Positions 5,550-10,359 of a DNA stretch of 10,359 nucleotides are shown here, piece after piece; position 1 is the stretch's first letter, and every line of letters begins with the position of its first letter. The translations under genes and the position numbers were made by a program. A model generated the notes under the pieces. That model did no database searches and had not been told where the DNA came from. It was given only the letters and a program-made list of their open reading frames with translations. Source of the stretch: Thiotrichaceae bacterium. GTDB taxonomy: Bacteria; Pseudomonadota; Gammaproteobacteria; Thiotrichales; Thiotrichaceae. Where the stretch lies: NCBI GenBank assembly GCA_015494435.1, contig WGBH01000311.1, positions 1 to 10,359 of the forward strand. The letters run 5' to 3'.

Positions 5550-5927
5550 ATGGCTTATGGAAATAAAGTAATCGATCATTACGAGAATCCACGTAATGTT
5601 GGCATATTAGATAAAGATGCAAAAAATATTGGTACAGGTATGGTCGGTGCGCCTGCTTGTGGTGATGTAATGAAACTTCAAATTGAAGTTGATGATGATG
5701 GTATTATTAAAGATGCTAAATTCAAAACTTATGGCTGTGGCTCAGCAATTGCTTCTTCAAGCCTATTAACCGAATGGGTTAAAGGTAAAACTTTAGATGA
5801 AGCAAAAGAAATTAAAAATACTGATATTGCAAAAGAGCTAGAATTACCCCCTGTAAAAGTGCATTGTTCTGTATTAGCAGAAGATGCCATTAAAGCGGCA
5901 ATTGATGATTTTCAATCAAAACAATAA
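5550..5927 (+). CDS. iscU: Iron-sulfur cluster scaffold IscU
   Basis: The scaffold on which [2Fe-2S] and [4Fe-4S] clusters are assembled before transfer. The 125-residue product (E. coli 128) begins MAYGNKVIDHYENPRNVG. Cluster residues C37, D39, C63, H105 and C106 are all in place, in PACGD, YGCGS and VHCS. LPPVK at 99-103 is the HscA recognition motif. I reject the longer reading from 5493, because GAGG (5538-5541) stands eight bases before the ATG at 5550 and the family starts there. The stop codon overlaps the Shine-Dalgarno of iscA, so translation is probably coupled. Nothing is missing or truncated apart from a tail shorter by three residues. Confidence 0.98.
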   Translation: MAYGNKVIDHYENPRNVGILDKDAKNIGTGMVGAPACGDVMKLQIEVDDDGIIKDAKFKTYGCGSAIASSSLLTEWVKGKTLDEAKEIKNTDIAKELELPPVKVHCSVLAEDAIKAAIDDFQSKQ

Positions 5928-5936
5928 GGTATCCAA

Positions 5937-6260
5937 ATGGCAATTACATTAACAAAAATAGCTGCTGAACGCGTAAAAGCGTTTCTTGACAATCGTGGCA
6001 AAGGAATTGGTCTACGTTTAGGTGTTAAAACACATGGTTGTTCTGGAATGGCGTATGTAATGGAGTTTGTTGATGAAATTGAAGAGCATGATAAGATATT
6101 TGAAAGCCATGGTGTTAAAATTATCATTGACCCTAAAAGCCTTGTCTATCTTGATGGTACCGAAATGGATTTTCAAAAAGAAGGCTTAAGCGAAGGCTTT
6201 AAATTCTCTAACCCCAATGAAAGTGGTAGCTGTGGCTGTGGTGAAAGTTTTACGGTCTAA
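5937..6260 (+). CDS. iscA: A-type Fe-S carrier IscA
   Basis: An A-type carrier that receives Fe-S clusters or iron and hands them to target enzymes. At 107 residues it equals E. coli IscA in length. The three conserved cysteines are C35 (HGCSGMAY), C99 and C101 (SCGCGESF). The segment LDGTEMDFQKEGLSEGFKFSNPN matches the family closely. AAGG (5926-5929), formed by the end of iscU and the bases after it, lies seven bases before the ATG, so iscU and iscA are tightly coupled. After its stop the operon has its largest internal gap (173 or 185 bases, depending on the hscB start), which contains a perfect hairpin. I see no anomaly in the gene itself. Confidence 0.97.
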   Translation: MAITLTKIAAERVKAFLDNRGKGIGLRLGVKTHGCSGMAYVMEFVDEIEEHDKIFESHGVKIIIDPKSLVYLDGTEMDFQKEGLSEGFKFSNPNESGSCGCGESFTV

Positions 6261-6383
6261 AGAGACTATGCAAATATTCATGGAAAAAATAAAAATGATT
6301 AAAATTCCCCATTTTTCTTTTGCCCTGAAATACTTACACCATCTCTAAAAAATGATATTCCTAAGATTTTTGTGGCATCCTTT

Positions 6384-6406
6384 CCTGCGTTTTAATTTAA
6401 CGCAGG
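6384..6406 (+). other. perfect hairpin between iscA and hscB
   Basis: CCTGCGTT (6384-6391) and AACGCAGG (6399-6406) form a perfect 8-bp stem with a 7-base loop. No immediate T tract follows; CTCCCCTTTT begins four bases later. Candidates are a leaky terminator, an RNase processing site, or a 3' barrier that gives the iscRSUA part of the message a different stability from hscBA-fdx-iscX. The rest of the 6261-6433 gap is AT-rich without another strong structure. Confidence 0.55.
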
Positions 6407-6445
6407 TACTCTCCCCTTTTACATGATTCTTTTGTGAGTTTGATT

Positions 6446-6988
6446 ATGTCTTTAGAATTCAAACAAAATTATTTTGAATTATTCTCTTTACCGATTCAAT
6501 TCCCCCTTGATAAGCAGTTATTAGCTCATAATTTTCGTGAATTACAGCGTCAATACCATCCTGATCGTTTTGCTAATAGCAGTGATCAAGAACGTCGCAT
6601 CGCAGTTCAAACAACAGGCTATCTTAATGAAGCCAATGAGACTCTAAAATCTGCCCGTTTACGCGCAATTTATTTATTAGAGCTGCAGGGTGTTAATTTT
6701 GATCTATGTGAAACGACGCATGATATGAATTTTTTAATGGATCAAATGGAAACACGCGAAGCTTTAGAAAAGGCCACTCAAACTAACGATCCATTGGATC
6801 AGGTTGATAAAATTAGCCAGCGCATAAAACAAAACACACAATATTTAGAAGATGATTTTCAACACAATTTAGAGGCAGGAAATATAGCTAAAGCTAAAGA
6901 AGCAGTGCTTAAAATGCGCTTTTATGAACGTCTTACTGATGAAGCCAAACATTTACAGGAAAAATTAGAAGATGAAATGTTTGCATAA
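6446..6988 (+). CDS. hscB: J-domain co-chaperone HscB
   Basis: The Hsp40-type partner that brings IscU to HscA and stimulates its ATPase. The 180-residue product (E. coli about 171) has an N-terminal J domain (about 8-80) with the HPD motif at 38-40 in RQYHPDRF, and a C-terminal helical domain for IscU binding (about 95-180) ending KHLQEKLEDEMFA. The longest reading starts with GTG at 6434; I prefer ATG at 6446, since MSLEFKQNYFELFSLP fits the family start better and GTGAG (6434-6438) can serve as a ribosome binding site at a spacing of about seven. It lies 185 bases after iscA and 49 bases before hscA. Confidence 0.94.
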   Translation: MSLEFKQNYFELFSLPIQFPLDKQLLAHNFRELQRQYHPDRFANSSDQERRIAVQTTGYLNEANETLKSARLRAIYLLELQGVNFDLCETTHDMNFLMDQMETREALEKATQTNDPLDQVDKISQRIKQNTQYLEDDFQHNLEAGNIAKAKEAVLKMRFYERLTDEAKHLQEKLEDEMFA

Positions 6989-7013
6989 TCAATTCTCGTT
7001 CCTACGTTTGATC

Positions 7014-7019
7014 TATAAT
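7014..7019 (+). promoter_or_regulatory. possible -10 element before hscA
   Basis: A perfect TATAAT lies 18 bases before the hscA start codon. No acceptable -35 is found at 16-18 bases (the hexamer at 17 is AATTCT), and there is no TG extension. If used, the hscA leader would be about 12 nt. In this AT-rich DNA a chance match is quite possible. Confidence 0.22.
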
Positions 7020-7037
7020 TAATCTAAAAAAATACCT

Positions 7038-8924
7038 ATGGCTTTACTTCAAATATCAGAACCTGGTATGTCAACCGCTCCACATGAACACCGTCTTGCG
7101 GCTGGCATTGATCTTGGCACTACCAACTCATTAGTTGCGAGCGTGCGTAGCGGCAATGCAACTACCCTAGCAGATGATCAAGGTCATCATTTACTCCCCT
7201 CTGTAGTACGTTATTTAAAAGATGGTTCGGTTCAAGTTGGTCAATCCGCACAGACTGCACTGACAAAGGATTTACAAAATGGCATCGCTTCTATCAAACG
7301 CTTATTAGGGCGTAGTATTACCGATGTAAAAACACTCGATGGCGTACTGCCCTATGAGTTTGTTAATACAAACTCCTCTGTACCATTGATCCATACTATT
7401 GCAGGAGATAAATCTCCGATTGAAATATCAGCCGAGATCCTTAAAACACTAAAAACGCGTGCAGAAAAAACACTAGGAGGTGAACTAAAAGGAGTCGTAA
7501 TTACTGTTCCCGCCTATTTTGATGATGCTCAACGTCAAGCAACAAAAGATGCGGCACGTTTAGCTGATCTTAATGTGTATCGTTTACTAAATGAGCCAAC
7601 AGCCGCCGCCATTGCCTATGGTCTTGATCAAAATCAGACAGTAGATGAAAAAATCATTGCTGTATATGATTTAGGCGGTGGTACGTTTGATATTTCTATT
7701 TTACGTTTAAATCGAGGCGTATTTGAAGTCTTAGCAACAGGTGGCGACTCCGCTTTAGGCGGAGATGATTTTGACCATGCGATTGCCCAATGGATTTTAC
7801 AGCAGTTGAAGCAAGCAACGCCAGATGATAATAGACAGCAAAAAATTAAAAAACTACGTCAAATCATGCGAGAAGCACGACGTGTAAAAGAAGCCCTTAC
7901 TGAGGCAGAAGAAGTCACCGTTTCTACCCAAGGCTTTGAAGGAATCTTAACTCGCACACAATTTGTAGCATTAGTTGAACCCCTTATTAAAAAAACCCTT
8001 TTTTCCTGTCGTCGCGCCTTACGTGATGCTGAACTAGAAAAAAATGAAGTCATGGATGTTGTCATGGTCGGCGGTTCAACTCGTATGCCTATTATTCGTG
8101 AACGTGTGGGTGAATTCTTTGAGCAACCGCCATTAGTTGATATTGACCCTGATAAAGTAGTTGCCATTGGAGCCGCTATTCAGGCGGATTTATTAGCAGG
8201 TAATAAACCAGACTCCGACATGTTATTGCTGGATGTGATTCCCTTATCATTAGGCTTAGAGACATACGGAGGGCTAGTTGAAAAAATTATTGCACGCAAC
8301 ACCACTATTCCTGTTGCTAAAGCCCAAGAATTTACTACCTTTAAAGATAACCAAAACGCAATGACCATTCATGTCTTACAAGGTGAACGCGAAACAGTTG
8401 AAGAAAACCGTTCTTTGGCTAAATTTACGCTACGCGGTATTCCCGCAATGGTTGCGGGGGCGGCAAGAATAAAAGTAACCTTTCAAGTTGATGCGGATGG
8501 ACTGCTCAATGTCAGTGCAGAAGAACAGCTAACAGGTGCTAAATCCACCATTGAGGTCAAACCCTCTTATGGTCTTAGTGATACAGCAATTGAGAGCATG
8601 ATTACCGACTCCATGACCCATGCAAAAGAAGATATGCAAGCGCGTAAACTGCGTGAACAACAAGTCGAAGCCGATAGAACCCTAGAAGCTTTAGACGCTG
8701 CAATGGCAACAGATGGCGATACACTGCTATCAAAAGATGAAAGAAAAATATTGCTAGAAGCACGCTCTGCCTTAGTCATAGCCAAGCAATCAGCAACAAC
8801 TGAAACCATTGATGCTGCCATTAAGAATATGGAGAAAACAGCCGCATTTTATGTTGCACGTCGCATGGATGGCAATATTCGCACTGCAATGGCGGGTAAA
8901 AATATCAACAAATTCAAAGACTAG
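7038..8924 (+). CDS. hscA: Fe-S biogenesis Hsp70 chaperone HscA
   Basis: The specialised Hsp70 that binds the LPPVK motif of IscU and uses ATP to release its cluster. The 628-residue protein (E. coli 616) begins MALLQISEPGMS, the HscA-specific N-terminal extension. The ATPase domain runs to about 390 with DLGTTNS (25-31), DLGGGTFD (211-218) and GGSTRMP (345-351). The linker LLLDVIPLSL (396-405) leads to the substrate-binding domain (about 400-510) and a helical lid (about 512-628). The protein ends KFKD, without the EEVD tail of eukaryotic cytosolic Hsp70. No Shine-Dalgarno is visible: the 20 bases before the ATG are A-rich, ending aatacct. A start further downstream would lose the family N terminus, so the ATG at 7038 stands. 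The fdx start is 12 bases after the stop codon. Confidence 0.98.
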   Translation: MALLQISEPGMSTAPHEHRLAAGIDLGTTNSLVASVRSGNATTLADDQGHHLLPSVVRYLKDGSVQVGQSAQTALTKDLQNGIASIKRLLGRSITDVKTLDGVLPYEFVNTNSSVPLIHTIAGDKSPIEISAEILKTLKTRAEKTLGGELKGVVITVPAYFDDAQRQATKDAARLADLNVYRLLNEPTAAAIAYGLDQNQTVDEKIIAVYDLGGGTFDISILRLNRGVFEVLATGGDSALGGDDFDHAIAQWILQQLKQATPDDNRQQKIKKLRQIMREARRVKEALTEAEEVTVSTQGFEGILTRTQFVALVEPLIKKTLFSCRRALRDAELEKNEVMDVVMVGGSTRMPIIRERVGEFFEQPPLVDIDPDKVVAIGAAIQADLLAGNKPDSDMLLLDVIPLSLGLETYGGLVEKIIARNTTIPVAKAQEFTTFKDNQNAMTIHVLQGERETVEENRSLAKFTLRGIPAMVAGAARIKVTFQVDADGLLNVSAEEQLTGAKSTIEVKPSYGLSDTAIESMITDSMTHAKEDMQARKLREQQVEADRTLEALDAAMATDGDTLLSKDERKILLEARSALVIAKQSATTETIDAAIKNMEKTAAFYVARRMDGNIRTAMAGKNINKFKD

Positions 8925-8935
8925 GTCAAACAATA

Positions 8936-9274
8936 ATGCCACAAATTATATTCCTCCCACATGATGAAATTTGCCCAGAAGGCGCAATTGTCGATGCCGA
9001 TAAAGACACCACTATTTGCGATGCCGCCTTAAAAGCAGGGATTGAAATAGAACATGCCTGTGAAAAATCATGCGCCTGTACTACCTGCCATGTTTATATA
9101 CGAGAAGGCTTTGACTCCTTAGAAGAAGCCACTGACTTAGAAGAAGATTATTTAGACAAAGCATGGGGGGTAGACCCTGATTCTCGTTTAAGTTGTCAAG
9201 CTAAAGTTGCCAATGATGATTTAGTGGTAGAGATACCTAAATACACCATTAATATGGTTTCAGAAAATCACTGA
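8936..9274 (+). CDS. fdx: ISC-type [2Fe-2S] ferredoxin
   Basis: An adrenodoxin-like ferredoxin that supplies electrons to IscS/IscU during cluster assembly. The 112-residue protein (E. coli 111) has cluster cysteines C42, C48, C51 and C87 in HACEKSCACTTCH and RLSCQA; C46 is the additional cysteine also seen in E. coli Fdx. Acidic stretches SLEEATDLEEDYLD (61-74) fit the interaction surface with IscS. It ends in a conserved VVEIPKYTIN segment. Its weak Shine-Dalgarno (AGG, 8923-8925) overlaps the hscA stop, so translational coupling is likely. The iscX start is 11 bases after its stop. Confidence 0.97.
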   Translation: MPQIIFLPHDEICPEGAIVDADKDTTICDAALKAGIEIEHACEKSCACTTCHVYIREGFDSLEEATDLEEDYLDKAWGVDPDSRLSCQAKVANDDLVVEIPKYTINMVSENH

Positions 9275-9285
9275 GGGAATTAAAG

Positions 9286-9486
9286 ATGGAATTAAAATGG
9301 ATAGATACGCTTGATATTGCACTCGATTTAATTGATGCACACCCTGATGTTGATCCTCAATATATACGTTTTACCGATTTGCACCAATGGGTAGTTGCAT
9401 TAGAAAATTTTAAAGATGATCCTGAACGCTCCAATGAAAAAATTCTTGAAGCCATTCAAATGATGTGGATTGAAGAAAATGACTAA
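9286..9486 (+). CDS. iscX: IscX (YfhJ), modulator of cysteine desulfurase
   Basis: A small acidic protein of 66 residues, the same length as E. coli IscX, that binds IscS and tunes cluster assembly; in the family it has been proposed as an iron-dependent regulator with affinity for Fe2+. Recognisable segments are LKWIDTLDIALDL, the RFTDLHQWV motif (28-36) and SNEKILEAIQMMW (49-61). TGAGGGA (9272-9278), overlapping the fdx stop, lies seven bases before the ATG. It is the last canonical isc gene; in Pseudomonas ndk follows, whereas here a zinc-related gene comes 19 bases later. Confidence 0.97.
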   Translation: MELKWIDTLDIALDLIDAHPDVDPQYIRFTDLHQWVVALENFKDDPERSNEKILEAIQMMWIEEND

Positions 9487-9505
9487 TCAATGAAATGAAT
9501 ACATT

Positions 9506-10153
9506 ATGAACCAACTAAAAATAACCTTTCTATCAAAACTTTTCCCTATTACCACACTGATTGCGGGAAGTTTTTTTTTCATTAATAGTGCTATTGCGGA
9601 AGGTCTCAATGCACCACACCATCATGGTCAACTAGAAATGACCGTTCTTAAAATATCAGGACAAGTTATCTTTGATATCGTCGCTCCAGCACAAGATATT
9701 GTAGGCTATGAACATGCCCCTAAATCAAAAACTGACAAAGAAGCATTAGAAAAAGCAGAAAAATCATTATATGAAGTAGATAATCTGAACGTATTATTTG
9801 ATTTTTATCCGAAAGAATCCTGCCTTCCTTTTGAATCTTATGTTAATTCAGATTTATTAAATATTCATACGCATTCAAAAAAAGAAAATAAATCCTTTAT
9901 CAGCAAACTTGCCGAAGAAAATCACCCTAAAAAAATAGAAGATGACGTGCATGTAGTCGGTGTTGGTGGTCATAGTGATTTTGTGATGTCATATATCTTT
10001 GATTGTACAAATGTTGAGACAGTCACACTTGGTTTTTCAAAACAATTTCCTAGTATCGAAAAAATAAACATCAGGAAAAAAAATATCTATGGAGAAATTG
10101 TTGAAACATTAGATACTTCCAGCAAAGCTATGATTGATTTCAACAAACTTTAG
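9506..10153 (+). CDS. ZrgA/DUF2796 family exported zinc-binding protein
   Basis: A 215-residue protein with a clear signal peptide (K5, K11, hydrophobic core about 13-27, likely cleavage after AIA at 29-31), so it is periplasmic. The mature part shows DUF2796/ZrgA signatures: HHHGQLEMTV (38-47), PAQDIVGYEHAP (61-72), GGHSDFVMSYIFDC (154-167) and FPSIEKI (181-187). By family knowledge ZrgA proteins bind zinc and help zinc uptake. The histidine-rich middle loop usual in the family is modest here: HTH at 121-123, H140 and H149, amid lysines. C106 and C167 could form a disulfide. Ribosome binding is weak. A run of nine T (9571-9579) in the signal-peptide region is slippage-prone. It may be co-transcribed with iscX, 19 bases upstream. 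Confidence 0.8.
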   Translation: MNQLKITFLSKLFPITTLIAGSFFFINSAIAEGLNAPHHHGQLEMTVLKISGQVIFDIVAPAQDIVGYEHAPKSKTDKEALEKAEKSLYEVDNLNVLFDFYPKESCLPFESYVNSDLLNIHTHSKKENKSFISKLAEENHPKKIEDDVHVVGVGGHSDFVMSYIFDCTNVETVTLGFSKQFPSIEKINIRKKNIYGEIVETLDTSSKAMIDFNKL

Positions 10154-10276
10154 GAAGTTTAAAATAATTGATTTTTATTCACAACAGCCGAAATGCATCT
10201 AAAATAATGACTAGATCGTAATAATTAATCAACGATGCCTGTTTTGGAATTAGCACCTTCTCTTATAGAATAGCCT

Positions 10277-10331
10277 CAAGCTACTCTAAGGAAATAAACG
10301 CACAAATAAAAGCCTCATCAAAGTAGCCTTG
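10277..10331 (+). repeat. imperfect hairpin sharing its loop word with the pre-iscR hairpin
   Basis: CAAGCTACT (10277-10285) pairs with AGTAGCCTTG (10322-10331) with one bulged C, giving nine pairs. The loop contains GGAAATAAACGCACAAATA (10290-10308), which differs from GGAAAATAAACGAACAAATA (3619-3638) by one A fewer and one substitution. The hexamer AGCCTC occurs on both sides (10272-10277 and 10311-10316). The surrounding 10154-10359 stretch holds no gene, promoter or clear terminator that I can support. Confidence 0.4.
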
Positions 10332-10359
10332 CAATATATCAATTATTTAAAAATAAACA

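Noticed and set aside
6434..6445. GTG start for hscB
   Set aside because: The ATG at 6446 fits the family start, and the GTGAG sequence is better explained as a weak Shine-Dalgarno.
7859..8167. Reverse-strand open frame of 102 codons inside hscA
   Set aside because: It is a shadow of a strongly conserved gene; the product is serine/arginine-rich with no recognisable domain and no promoter.
9491..9508. AATG-AATA-CATT palindrome before the ZrgA-like gene as a Zur site
   Set aside because: It lacks the longer dyad of known gammaproteobacterial Zur boxes; four-base arms are too short to support the claim.
10183..10242. AACAG...GCATC with GATGC...CTGTT in the last intergenic stretch as a terminator
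   Set aside because: The stem has a seven-base one-sided interruption, a long loop and no proper T run.

Overview
The window is chromosomal DNA from an AT-rich gammaproteobacterium. Its core is a complete ISC iron-sulfur cluster assembly operon in the order iscR-iscS-iscU-iscA-hscB-hscA-fdx-iscX, with a serine acetyltransferase gene (cysE) directly upstream, an arrangement known from Pseudomonas and Azotobacter. The proteins resemble E. coli counterparts residue for residue at catalytic and cluster-binding positions. Low GC and the neighbouring genes would fit a Thiotrichales/Beggiatoa-like lineage, but that is a guess; the class is the secure level.

Layout, all genes on the + strand: (1) 30-1567, two membrane proteins, a PerM-type AI-2E family transporter and a small CopD-like four-helix protein. 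(2) 1759-2481, a secreted protein with the three signature motifs of PL7 alginate lyases. (3) 2600-3385, cysE. (4) 3378-3680, a 295-base gap rich in structure: an IscR type 1 operator overlapping a good sigma70 promoter at the cysE stop codon, then a leader of about 260 nt with several alternative hairpins, a terminator-like hairpin with a T6 tract, and a 28-bp stem ending just before the iscR ribosome binding site. (5) 3681-9486, the isc genes. (6) 9506-10153, a ZrgA/DUF2796 exported zinc-binding protein 19 bases after iscX. (7) 10154-10359, non-coding, with a hairpin whose loop shares a 19-20 base word with the hairpin before iscR.

How the genes work together: CysE makes O-acetylserine for cysteine synthesis; IscS takes sulfur from cysteine and passes it to the IscU scaffold; Fdx supplies electrons, IscX modulates IscS, IscA is an alternative carrier, and HscB/HscA release the cluster from IscU using its LPPVK motif. 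Holo-IscR would close the loop by repressing the promoter at 3382-3410.

The least ordinary part is the iscR leader. Its structures look like a transcription attenuator or a small RNA placed between the IscR operator and the operon, which the standard E. coli model of isc control does not include. No phage, insertion sequence, CRISPR array, tRNA or rRNA was seen.
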